Below, one piece after another: positions 7,936 through 15,763 of a stretch of DNA of 64,000 bases. The DNA comes from DASTCZ01 sp963704455 (GTDB taxonomy: Bacteria; Acidobacteriota; Terriglobia; Acidiferrales; UBA7541): the NCBI GenBank assembly GCA_963704455.1, contig OY969905.1:434001-498000 (forward strand), given 5' to 3'. Each line of letters opens with the position of its first letter. Position 1 is the first letter of the stretch. A program made the position numbers and the translations under genes. The notes below the pieces were generated by a model, which was given only the letters and a program-made list of their open reading frames with translations, had not been told where the DNA came from and ran no database searches.

Positions 7936-8064
7936 GTAAAGCCGACACTCCTGTCGGCTTAGATCTTGTATCGCGCTTAAGTAGAGCCGACACTCTTGTC
8001 GGCTTGCTTGGTCCTGAATTGAACGTGATGGATGAAACCAAGCCGACAAGAGTGTCGGCTCTAC
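7936..8064. repeat. REP copies e (+), f (+) and g (-), 5' side of the RAYT gene
   Basis: e 7936-7960 (plus, foot GTAA), f 7981-8005 (plus, foot GTAG), g 8040-8064 (minus, foot GTAG). Stems are the same AGCCGACA/TGTCGGCT as on the other side. f and g form an inverted pair 34 bases apart, and f shares an extra GCTTGG extension with copy b. With b, c and d the order around the gene is + - - [gene] + + -, an exact mirror image. Copy e begins two bases from the transposase start codon, so it must lie in the promoter or leader. Confidence 0.9.
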
Positions 8065-8082
8065 CCCCTCCCCCTTTTTTCC

Positions 8083-8432
8083 TAAGTGGGTGAAAATAAA
8101 GGTAGTTACGGGAACGGGTGTCTGTAAGCGGTAGAAAACATTGGGCGTTTTTTGGCGCGATATGCGAGAAGTCTGTAAGTGGTACATAACACATGTAGTT
8201 AGGGTCTCGAGGCGAGAGATCTCTTGGGGGGAGGGGGTACCCCCCATCTTTTTGTAAGAGTGTGCGCCTAAAGGAGTTACAGGAACGAAGAGCGGCAAGA
8301 GTAAGCGCCTAAGGGACTTACGGGATTTTCGGCGATTTGGCTGGTAAGTGATTGCATCGAAATGAGTTACGGGCGCGATTGCACTAATGTTGTGCAGCAC
8401 CGGCTGCAAGAGTGTGCGCCTAAAGGGGTTAC
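8083..8432 (+). repeat. Cluster of seven 27-bp units, GTAAG...GTTAC
   Basis: Units of exactly 27 bases at 8083-8109, 8124-8150 (degenerate right end), 8175-8201, 8254-8280, 8295-8321, 8344-8370 and 8406-8432. Each begins TAAG or GTAAG and most end AGTTAC or a close variant, so the two termini are near inverted repeats. The interiors vary, but three units (8254, 8295, 8406) share GCGCCTAA. Gaps between units range from 14 to 52 bases with no common spacer length. The 630-base stretch 8065-8695 holds these units and no convincing gene. Confidence 0.7.
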
Positions 8433-8683
8433 GCGGGATCGCATTTCGGGTGGGGGAGTGAGGCGACGAATTCATGGGGGATGATACAACAAGAGTAATC
8501 TAATGTCAAGAGAATTATTTAGGAATTCTGGGAAGATTTGCTACGAAACCTGTTCGAATGAGTGTTCGAATGGGGGCAGGGCTAGAGGCAACTCTAGAAT
8601 CAAGTCGAAACCACCAGCCCTTGTATAGACCAGGACCGCAAAGGACACGCTACCTTTCAGTTCCGCGTTTGTGTACTTGAGAA

Positions 8684-8689
8684 TATAAT
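8684..8689 (+). promoter_or_regulatory. Perfect -10 hexamer (TATAAT) placed for a leaderless TIR mRNA
   Basis: TATAAT ends 6 bases before the ATG at 8696, so transcription would be expected to start at or next to that A. No Shine-Dalgarno sequence precedes the ATG. The matching -35 region (TTCCGC at 8661-8666, 17-base spacer) is poor. The reading as a leaderless message is inference. Confidence 0.5.
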
Positions 8690-8695
8690 GGCTGA

Positions 8696-9619
8696 ATGCC
8701 ACTCGATGAAATTGGACGTCGCTATGCGGAGCGACTATTTCAGAAAAGCCGCGAGGAGATATTAGAAAGAGTGCAATCAGAAACCTTGAAGGTTCGGAGA
8801 GACTTTTCCGAGCGGAATATGGTTGCGTCTGGTCCCTATCTCAACGCGCAGGCACAAGTTCTCATTAATCAAATTGATCTTCTAACTCAAGCAAGGTCCG
8901 AGAGCCTCCTCAGGGCATATGAACTGTCCGGTCTGCCATTCGATGACACCGCTCTTAATGAGATCACTGATGAAGTTATGCAGTTCGCTCATCAGGGGCA
9001 ACACAATGCAGTTGGCATGATCGGAAATGTCACCCATCAGGCCCTCGGCGGTCAAGCGGCTCCACCAAATCTAGATAAGGCCCTCACGGATCAAATAGTA
9101 CGGGGGGTTGATCGAATAATGGTCGGATTGAGGCGCGATTTGGGAATCCGGCGCGACGAAACCATTTTGAAAGAGAAGAAGGCAGTAGGCGCTTATGCCG
9201 CTGGGCTTGGTAAGAAATGGGACGTATTCATTTGTCACGCAAGCGAGGATAAGGAGGACTTCGTTCGGGGCCTTGCCAATTCCCTCGCCGAAACAGGGCT
9301 CTCGGTTTGGTACGACGAGACATCTATCAAGGTTGGCGACAGTTTGAGAAGAAAAATTGACGATGGGCTTGCGAATTCCCGATTTGGAGTCGTCGTGCTA
9401 AGCAAACACTTCTTCGAGAAAAACTGGCCACAGCGTGAACTTGACGGACTCATCAGTAAGGAGATTGCCGGAACCAAGGTGGTTCTTCCTGTCTGGCACA
9501 AGGTCACGCTCGAAGAAGTTAAGGCCAAGTCGCCGATGTTGTCAGGCCTAGTCTCTGCAGACTCAAGCAAAGGGCTTGACGTGGTAGTCCGTCAGTTGCG
9601 GGAGGCAATGGGACTGTAG
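8696..9619 (+). CDS. TIR-domain protein with helical N-terminal region (candidate defence NADase)
   Basis: 307 residues. The C-terminal TIR domain runs from about 175: WDVFICHASEDKE (strand A and box 1), WYDETSIKVGDSL (box 2 region), VVVLSKHFF, then Trp244-Pro-Gln-Arg-Glu248. Glu248 fits the WxxxE catalytic glutamate of NAD-cleaving TIR domains. Residues 1-170 are predicted helical and charged and match no family I recognise; they may be a sensor or oligomerisation module. Bacterial TIR proteins commonly act in anti-phage systems by depleting NAD or making signalling nucleotides. The gene is not in an operon; its 3' end faces the PHP-ATPase gene 160 bases away. Confidence 0.85.
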   Translation: MPLDEIGRRYAERLFQKSREEILERVQSETLKVRRDFSERNMVASGPYLNAQAQVLINQIDLLTQARSESLLRAYELSGLPFDDTALNEITDEVMQFAHQGQHNAVGMIGNVTHQALGGQAAPPNLDKALTDQIVRGVDRIMVGLRRDLGIRRDETILKEKKAVGAYAAGLGKKWDVFICHASEDKEDFVRGLANSLAETGLSVWYDETSIKVGDSLRRKIDDGLANSRFGVVVLSKHFFEKNWPQRELDGLISKEIAGTKVVLPVWHKVTLEEVKAKSPMLSGLVSADSSKGLDVVVRQLREAMGL

Positions 9620-9779
9620 GGCCCGTCGCCTAGTAAAGAGGTCATGAGTTCTTTTGGGGCTTTGTCTGTCGATTCTGGGGCTTGGGTTCAAGAGCCTCGC
9701 GGAATCCTCCATCGACGGCAGAAAACTCACGGATAATCGATGACGGCACCTGCTTAGGCTCAAGGTGGCTCTCCGGTTG

Positions 9780-12755
9780 CTATCGATCGAGATGCACCCG
9801 AAGGCGCCGCGCACGTTCGCGGAATGCCTCTTCGCCACCTTCGAGGATATCGCACACCCCTTTTCGAATATTCGCGTCTTCCAGGCCCCCAGCAGCATAG
9901 GTAATTGGAGGCAGGCCCCCGGTTGGGTGCGAGCCAGCATCGGCAATGATGATCTGATCTGCATCCGTGTTTATCACCAGGTTTGCATTGTGAGTGACGA
10001 TTATCACTTGGCGTTTAGCCTTGGCCGTGATGAACAGCGATACGAGTTCGTCAAACACCGATTTAGGATCCAAATTCTCTTCTGGCTGATCGATTATCAA
10101 TGGGCGATCATCGGCGTCATCAAGCGCAAGATATAGCAGCAGTAATACAATGCCTCGCGTGCCGGGCGACAGCTTACGAATGTCGACGCAATCGTAGGCG
10201 ATTTCGTATCGAACGGCGATGTGATCCGTGCTGAACAACCACTTTGCAAACTGTTTTAACCAAGTGCGGAACTCCAGCGTCTGTGTGGGGACATAGGGTG
10301 CGTGCTTGAGTAGTTCCTTCGAATACTTCGCAATGAAATCAGCCATCGCTGCTTGGATCTGAATCGCGCTTCCGGTCTCCCAAGCCCGCTTGAGGTCAGA
10401 ATTTGCAAGCGAAGTTAGTGACCCGCGGCCAGAAAAGGGTCCGCTCTTTCGACAATCTATGAGTTTGTCTTCAGCGAACTCGGCCCAGGCTTTCGCATCA
10501 ACAACGCGGGAGACTGAAAAGCTGAGCTTTTGTAATGTGCCTGATGAATTGGAAAGCCGCGCCATCAACGGCGCGTATAGATCTACAAGCACGTTCTGTT
10601 CACTGATGATCGCGTCGAACACCCGGCCGTAAGAGGCATCGCGCTCGGATTGGAGAGCTTTTCGACGTGCGGCCGCACCCTGGGCATCCGTAAGACGCTT
10701 TTCAAGAGCTTTAAGCGCGTTGTTCTCCAGAGCAATACGCGAGGACAGTGCAACATATTGATTACGAATGATCTTGTCCGCGCTAATGAACTGCTCGAGA
10801 CGCGCCATCTCAGCTTTGATTGTTGTGAGGTTTACCGTCGTTAAGTCTTCCCCATCGGCAATCAGTGGAACCATTGGATCGCCGGGCGGCGGCGGTGCAC
10901 CGTTGATCTTCCCAATCTCTTCGTCGGCCCAGGCAATGTAGCTTGATAGCGCCTTGTCAACATCTCCCTTGTAGACAAGCAGGAATTCATCCCATTGCGC
11001 GGCGCTAAGTCCGCTCAACGGGTGTCGCGCCTGTATTTCCCGTAGCATCACGGGCGCTTTAGTTGCGCGCATGTTCTTGACCTCATCCTGCATGGTGAGA
11101 AAGGTGCGACGCTGGTTGCCGAAGTCCTGTATCTTCGCATTTAGTAGCTGTGCCGCTTGGCTCAGCTCTGCATGGCGCTTCGCTTGCTCTGGTGTGCCTT
11201 TGGTGACTAATTTGGAAAGGTCAGTGTTATACCCCGCGATCAAGTTTCGCTTCTGCGTAGTTTGGAGGTTCAACGTCGAGACAGCAGCCTCTTTCTCAAA
11301 TTCCTCTGCGATCTGCTCGGAAATGGATGCGATTGCCTCTGCCTCTCGCTGGCGTGATTGCTGGAACCGCGTTGTCTGGGACTCAAGAAGCTCGGCGAAG
11401 TTCGCGGCCCATTCGCGTCGATCTTCCGGGTGCGCCTCGAAAATGACGCGCTCAATCTCCTGGATCAACCCTTCCGACGCTCCCGTCGAAGAACACAACT
11501 CCTCGACGAATTGCTGCGAAAGATAGCGGGCACGGGGATACGCTGACGGTCCGCTCGCATCATGGCCATCTAGTGCGCGAGTAACTGTATCGCCGCCACC
11601 CCATGTCAACGTCACTTCGGCGCTGCCGATTAACGGCCGCGCTCGCACCAAGAACGAGGGGCTAATATTTTCGTCAGTGTTCCAGGAATCTGAGGTGATC
11701 GCGTCGCAGCCAGCCGCAATTACATCCGTCAAGGCAGTCTTTCCCGATCCGCGCGCACCCACGATTGCAACTAGACCGGAATTGAGAGGTATCGCCGGAG
11801 TGACTGCCCAAGGGGCTTGAGTTATCTCGACTTGGGATATGACTTGCGACGGCATAGCTCGGTGCGGCGGCTCTTCTCCGACATACGCGCGACCGCCAGG
11901 ATCTATACATGCCTGACGTAGTGCGTCGAAAGTAAGCGCGCCTTTGATCCAAGAGAAGCGGTCACCAACTGGCTGGCCGGTTGCCAACTGGTCGTGAGCG
12001 TCGCTGCCGTGCAGACAGGGTTTACAGCCGTTGTACCGCGCTCGCAGCTCATCAATGGTGGCAGAGCGCTGGCCGAGCCAGAACTCGCGTTGCGCTTGAC
12101 TGCTCGCGAATATGATGTGAGAGAACCCTTCTATCTCCTGTCGCACTGTTGCGTCGGCGGCCTGACGCACACCCGAGGTCCCGTCGTCAGTGCCGCCAGC
12201 CACGGCGATCAGGATATTCTTCTTCGCCCAGTCGCTCCCGCTGAAGACATCCCGCAGTTGGCTGAAATTAACCTTGAACTGCGTAGCGCCGTGCGCGAGC
12301 GCGGATTGATCGTCTGTTTTTGTAGGGTCGGCGCGCTTGCCAAGTCGGATCAGTTCGTCGCGAGTACAATCGAAGCAGTCGCCATGCGCATCAAATTGGA
12401 GTCGTGTAAGGATGCGACGGACCTCGAGGAGATGATTCGGGTCTTCCGGACTGACTAAGAGATGGAGGTTCACGAAGCCTGACTTGGCCGCGACGTCGAG
12501 CCTCACTTCGATATTCGGGAAAATGAGATGAACGTTGGGAAGGCGTCCGGCGTCATGTTGCCGGAGCGCCTCTTCGTACGTGTCGGTGACGTAATAGTCG
12601 GTTACAGCAATCGCTTCAATCTTGGGCGTCGCGGTTTCCAGCGCGGTGAGATAGTTCGCCCAAGGGTCGCTCCCTCCGAATTGGTCGTTCAGAACGGTTC
12701 CGGGTGCGTGGATGTGAGGTTCCCAGCGCCGCCACTCAGATCCTCGATTCACCAT
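9780..12755 (-). CDS. PHP-domain plus SMC/RecN-like ABC ATPase fusion (TrlF-like), candidate defence or DNA-processing protein
   Basis: 991 residues. An N-terminal PHP-type phosphoesterase domain shows HIH at 14-16, Asp53, Glu83, His98 and HGSDAHD at 249-255, the metal ligands of that fold. An ABC-type ATPase split by a coiled coil follows. Walker A GARGSGKT is at 333-340, long Glu/Gln/Ala-rich helices run from about 450 to 720, the signature LSPGTRG is near 862, Walker B with LIIDQPEENLD is near 886, and the switch His is in VTHNAN near 922. This layout matches proteins named TrlF family AAA-like ATPases, as I recall the name. The substrate is unknown; cleavage of nucleic-acid ends by PHP driven by the ATPase is a reasonable guess. 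The ATG is preceded by AGAGGG. Confidence 0.8.
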   Translation of the reverse strand: MVNRGSEWRRWEPHIHAPGTVLNDQFGGSDPWANYLTALETATPKIEAIAVTDYYVTDTYEEALRQHDAGRLPNVHLIFPNIEVRLDVAAKSGFVNLHLLVSPEDPNHLLEVRRILTRLQFDAHGDCFDCTRDELIRLGKRADPTKTDDQSALAHGATQFKVNFSQLRDVFSGSDWAKKNILIAVAGGTDDGTSGVRQAADATVRQEIEGFSHIIFASSQAQREFWLGQRSATIDELRARYNGCKPCLHGSDAHDQLATGQPVGDRFSWIKGALTFDALRQACIDPGGRAYVGEEPPHRAMPSQVISQVEITQAPWAVTPAIPLNSGLVAIVGARGSGKTALTDVIAAGCDAITSDSWNTDENISPSFLVRARPLIGSAEVTLTWGGGDTVTRALDGHDASGPSAYPRARYLSQQFVEELCSSTGASEGLIQEIERVIFEAHPEDRREWAANFAELLESQTTRFQQSRQREAEAIASISEQIAEEFEKEAAVSTLNLQTTQKRNLIAGYNTDLSKLVTKGTPEQAKRHAELSQAAQLLNAKIQDFGNQRRTFLTMQDEVKNMRATKAPVMLREIQARHPLSGLSAAQWDEFLLVYKGDVDKALSSYIAWADEEIGKINGAPPPPGDPMVPLIADGEDLTTVNLTTIKAEMARLEQFISADKIIRNQYVALSSRIALENNALKALEKRLTDAQGAAARRKALQSERDASYGRVFDAIISEQNVLVDLYAPLMARLSNSSGTLQKLSFSVSRVVDAKAWAEFAEDKLIDCRKSGPFSGRGSLTSLANSDLKRAWETGSAIQIQAAMADFIAKYSKELLKHAPYVPTQTLEFRTWLKQFAKWLFSTDHIAVRYEIAYDCVDIRKLSPGTRGIVLLLLYLALDDADDRPLIIDQPEENLDPKSVFDELVSLFITAKAKRQVIIVTHNANLVINTDADQIIIADAGSHPTGGLPPITYAAGGLEDANIRKGVCDILEGGEEAFRERARRLRVHLDR

Positions 12756-13159
12756 CGTCCCTCTTTGCGGCTCTCAATCATGCGTCCCCAATGACATCAG
12801 AGCAGGTGGGTCAGTCTTTCCTGAGATGTTGTCTTTCATCTGTACAAGTGGAGATGATAACACCGAGTGAGTCAACGAGTAGTAACATGGAGCGGGGTGG
12901 GGTAGCAGATTCAAAATGGAAGCTGCGTACGTGAGAGGAGAAAACCAAAAACCCCACGTTCGCCCGTTACTGATGGGACGAACCCGCCACGACGGGCAGG
13001 CACGGGGCACCCGAGGGCGGAAAACCCCCCACGTAAACAGCACGTCGGGATATCCTCACGGCTGCGGGGCGGCTCGTGATGACGGGCAGGGGAGAAGAGA
13101 GATTCTTCGCTCCGCTCAGAATGACACACAGCAGGGGGCGAGTGGCTAGCGGCTAGAGA
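12756..13159. other. 404-base gap with no supported gene
   Basis: This holds the promoter region of the PHP-ATPase (start at 12755) and the 3' flank of the E1-beta gene. No convincing coding frame is present. The right half is GC-rich, with repeated ACGGGCAGG motifs (12996 and 13081 areas) and one copy of a widespread bacterial interspersed sequence at 13101-13126, listed separately. Confidence 0.6.
13101..13126. repeat. Dispersed 'CHSERSEESL' intergenic repeat
   Basis: The sequence GATTCTTCGCTCCGCTCAG followed by AATGACA encodes CHSERSEESL when read on the minus strand. This peptide is familiar from over-predicted ORFs in many unrelated bacterial genomes. It is an interspersed non-coding repeat, not a gene. 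It marks the right edge of the accessory segment, just before the E1 dehydrogenase genes. Confidence 0.7.
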
Positions 13160-14146
13160 TCAGTACGCGGCGAGCTCGGTCATGGCCGCGCTGACCTTGC
13201 CAACATCCACCAGATAATACTTCTGGAGCGGCGGACTGAACGGCATGGGCGGAATGTCCGGCCCTGTTACGCGCATGACGGGGCCATCGAGATACTCGAA
13301 GGCTTCGTCGCTGACGATGGCGGCGAGTTCCGCGCCGATGCCCATCGTCTTTTTATCTTCGTGGACGATGAGGCACTTGTTGGTTTTCTTGACGGACTCG
13401 AGGATGGTTTCCTTGTCCATCGGCGAGAGCGTGCGCAGCTCGACGACTTCCGCGTCCACGCCTTCCTTGGCCATCGCTTCGGCGCTTTCCATGGCCACGT
13501 GAGTCATGTAGCCGTAGGTGAGGATGGTCATGTCCGTACCGACGCGGCGCACGGCGGCCTTGCCGATTGGCACGGCGTATTGTTCTTCGGGAACTTCGCC
13601 CTTGATGGTGCGATAAAGTTTTTTGTGCTCGAAGAAAAGGACCGGGTTCGGATCGCGAATCGCGGCGGTGAGCAAACCCTTTGCGTCATACGGATTCGAG
13701 GGCATCACGACTTTCAGGCCCGGCTCGTGGACGAACCACGCGGCGTTTTCCTGCGAGTGATACAAACCCGCGCCCGTGCCGCCGCCGCAGCAAATACGGA
13801 CAGTGATTGGGCAGGAGAAGCCGCCCGCGCTGCGGTAATGCAGCTTGGAGGCTTGCTGGACGAGTTGGTCCATGGCGGGCGTGATGAAATCCGTAAACTG
13901 GATTTCTGGAATCGGGCGCAGGCCGACCATCGAGGAGCCGATGGCCGCCGCGATGATGATGCCTTCGGCGAGAGGCGTGTCGAGGACGCGGTCTTCGCCA
14001 TATTTGTTGAAGAGGCCGGCGGTGGCGCCGAAGACTCCGCCGGAGGGGCCGATGTCTTCGCCGAGGAGGAATACGCGCTGGTCGCGGCCCATTTCCTGGT
14101 CGAGCGCTTCAATGATTGCTTCAATGAAAGAAATTGTGCGTGGCAT
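13160..14146 (-). CDS. 2-oxoacid (pyruvate/branched-chain) dehydrogenase E1 component, beta subunit
   Basis: 328 residues. The N-terminal domain has LGEDIGPSGGVFGATAGL and the cofactor-proximal TPLAEGIIIAAAIG. The C-terminal transketolase domain has GTDMTILTYGYM and LVIVHEDKKTMGIGAELAA. With the alpha subunit it forms the alpha2beta2 thiamine-diphosphate enzyme that decarboxylates a 2-oxoacid and acylates the lipoyl group of E2. The gene starts 6 bases after the alpha stop codon, so the two are translated together. E2 and E3 are not adjacent, so the substrate (pyruvate, branched-chain oxoacid or acetoin) cannot be fixed from context. Confidence 0.92.
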   Translation of the reverse strand: MPRTISFIEAIIEALDQEMGRDQRVFLLGEDIGPSGGVFGATAGLFNKYGEDRVLDTPLAEGIIIAAAIGSSMVGLRPIPEIQFTDFITPAMDQLVQQASKLHYRSAGGFSCPITVRICCGGGTGAGLYHSQENAAWFVHEPGLKVVMPSNPYDAKGLLTAAIRDPNPVLFFEHKKLYRTIKGEVPEEQYAVPIGKAAVRRVGTDMTILTYGYMTHVAMESAEAMAKEGVDAEVVELRTLSPMDKETILESVKKTNKCLIVHEDKKTMGIGAELAAIVSDEAFEYLDGPVMRVTGPDIPPMPFSPPLQKYYLVDVGKVSAAMTELAAY

Positions 14147-14152
14147 GGTTCG

Positions 14153-15169
14153 TCAGTTCTCCGCGGCCCATACGAAATTGGGCGCTTCACTGGTGTCGGG
14201 ATATGGGCTGGCTTCGGCGAATGCAATTGCCTCGTCCATTTCGACGATGATTTCAGCGGCAATCTGCTTTTTCTGTTCGTCGGCGAGCAGCTTGCGATCC
14301 ACCAGATATTTTTCCATGCGCGGAATCGGGTCTTTCCTGCGCCAGGATTCCACTTCGTCTTTCGTGCGGTATTTCGCGGGATCGATTTCGGAATGGCCGT
14401 ACCAGCGATAGGTTTTGCACTCGATGAGCGTGGGGCCTTCGCCGGAACGCGCGCGGACAATGGCCTTGGACATGGCGTCGTAAACGGCGAGCACGTCATT
14501 GCCGTCCACGCTGACGCCGGGGAAACCGTAGGAGTGCGCCTTGACGGAGAGATCCTTCACCGCGGTTTGCAAACGGAGCGGCACGGATTCCGCCCACAAA
14601 TTATTCTGGCAAACGTAAACGATGGGCAGCTTGTGGACGCCGGCAAAATTCAGCGCTTCGTGGAAGCCGCCGATGCTGGTGGCGCCGTCGCCGAAGAAGG
14701 AGACGACGATGCTGTCTTTGCCGAGGCGCTTGAGGCCAAACGCGACGCCCGTGCCAACATTCAACTGGCCGGCAATCGAGCTGGCGGGCGTGATGACGTT
14801 CAGCGCTGGGTAGCCCATGTGCGCGGGAGAGGAACGGCCGCGGTCGGGGCTGTCGGACTTCGCGAAGAGTTGCGCGAAGCAATACTTCAGCGGCGCGCCC
14901 TTGATAATGTTCGAGGTCCAATCGCGGTGCGAGGGGGCGATCCAGTCGTCTTCGCGGAGGCTGTAGGCCGCGCCGACTTCGGTGGCTTCCTGTCCGACCG
15001 CGGAGTAGAAATTTCCGCCGTACTTGCCCTGGCGGAAAAGGATGCGCGCCTTTTCGTCGCACAGGCGGCACTTGACCATCATTCGATAAAGGCTGAGAAG
15101 CAGATCCTTGGAATAATTAGACTTGGCCGTGTCGGGCGCGGAAACCGCCCGATTCGCTTTCGATGCCAT
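14153..15169 (-). CDS. 2-oxoacid (pyruvate/branched-chain) dehydrogenase E1 component, alpha subunit
   Basis: 338 residues, ATG preceded by AAGGAG 8 bases upstream. The thiamine-diphosphate motif is GDGATSIGGFHEALNFAG...QNN, the usual GDG-X~25-NN. The segment APSHRDW near residue 78 and the phosphorylation-loop-like YRWYGHSEIDPAKYRTKDEV are typical of E1-alpha proteins. It is the first gene of a two-gene operon with the beta subunit. A good promoter with a palindrome on its -35 box lies 55-100 bases upstream, so expression is probably controlled by a dedicated regulator. Confidence 0.92.
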   Translation of the reverse strand: MASKANRAVSAPDTAKSNYSKDLLLSLYRMMVKCRLCDEKARILFRQGKYGGNFYSAVGQEATEVGAAYSLREDDWIAPSHRDWTSNIIKGAPLKYCFAQLFAKSDSPDRGRSSPAHMGYPALNVITPASSIAGQLNVGTGVAFGLKRLGKDSIVVSFFGDGATSIGGFHEALNFAGVHKLPIVYVCQNNLWAESVPLRLQTAVKDLSVKAHSYGFPGVSVDGNDVLAVYDAMSKAIVRARSGEGPTLIECKTYRWYGHSEIDPAKYRTKDEVESWRRKDPIPRMEKYLVDRKLLADEQKKQIAAEIIVEMDEAIAFAEASPYPDTSEAPNFVWAAEN

Positions 15170-15223
15170 GCAGAGTTCTCCTTGTCCGACAACCCAAACG
15201 GTGGATTAAATTGGCTCCTGAAC

Positions 15224-15267
15224 AATATAGCACAGGGAAATGCGTTGTTCAACCTGTTGAACAGGTT
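15224..15267 (-). promoter_or_regulatory. Promoter and overlapping palindromic operator of the E1 alpha/beta operon
   Basis: On the minus strand, -35 TTGAAC (15252-15247) and -10 TATATT (15229-15224) are separated by exactly 17 bases. The -35 lies inside the palindrome TGTTCAACCTGTTGAACA (15246-15263, two 8-base arms and a 2-base centre). A second, overlapping palindrome AACCTGTT-G-AACAGGTT occupies 15251-15267. A further TGAACAA half-site at 15219-15225 overlaps the -10 and pairs with TTGTTCA at 15245-15251. A repressor bound here would block RNA polymerase; its identity is unknown. Confidence 0.75.
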
Positions 15268-15355
15268 AAATTTGGGTTATTTTTGGGCTTTGGAGGCGAA
15301 AAGATTACCGGTGAGGTCTCGTTTGCGGCATGGGCGCCGCAGATGCGTGAGGGAG

Positions 15356-15763
15356 CTATGTGATTGACAGGGCACGACTTACGAGCTTGGCGATCAATTC
15401 GGCGTTGGCGGGAAGGAAGTCGTAGGTGGCCAGCTCCGCGGGAGCGACCCAGGCGATCTGCTCGAAGGATTGCGGGTCCATTTTGGGCATTTGGGCGCCG
15501 GCATCGGCGAGGTTGAAAACGACAAGAAGCGGCTCGGGCTTGCCGGGGTAGTGGTAGGTGGTGCGCCAGATTTCGCGGCCGATCACGGCGCGGATTCCGA
15601 GTTCTTCGGCCAGCTCGCGGACGAGCGCCGCGCGCAGATCCTCGCCGGGCTCGACCTTTCCGCCGGGAAATTCCCATTTCAGCGGGAACGAGCCGCCGCG
15701 CTTCCGCTGGCAAATCAGCACGCGGGAATCGCGCACGATGATCCCCGCGACGACAGTTTTCAT
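15356..15763 (-). CDS. NUDIX hydrolase, MutT/8-oxo-dGTP diphosphatase type
   Basis: 135 residues. A complete Nudix box is present at about 34-57: GGKVEPGEDLRAALVRELAEELGI, which fits GX5EX7REUXEEXGU. The N-terminal VVAGIIVRDSRVLICQRKRGG and the short length fit MutT-like enzymes, which remove oxidised dGTP, although broader (deoxy)nucleotide specificity is possible. The start codon overlaps the stop of the preceding binding-protein gene by four bases (ATGA), so it is the last gene of the TldD-TldD-BtuF-NUDIX operon. Confidence 0.88.
   Translation of the reverse strand: MKTVVAGIIVRDSRVLICQRKRGGSFPLKWEFPGGKVEPGEDLRAALVRELAEELGIRAVIGREIWRTTYHYPGKPEPLLVVFNLADAGAQMPKMDPQSFEQIAWVAPAELATYDFLPANAELIAKLVSRALSIT

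Noticed and set aside
8083..8432. CRISPR array
   Set aside because: Unit interiors vary, gaps between units range from 14 to 52 bases, and no cas genes are present.
7921..8475. 184-codon minus-strand frame
   Set aside because: It is made of REP palindromes and 27-bp repeat units; the repeated peptide (SRQECRLY, PTLLSAW) comes from the hairpins.
9563..9964. Frames in the gap between the TIR and PHP-ATPase genes
   Set aside because: They mostly overlap the ends of the two real genes on other frames and show no domain or start signal.
12911..13129. 72-codon minus-strand frame starting MCHSERSEESLF
   Set aside because: This is the translation of a dispersed non-coding repeat known from many genomes.
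13361..15367. 668-codon plus-strand frame
   Set aside because: It lies antisense across both E1 subunit genes, whose domains and motifs are complete on the minus strand.
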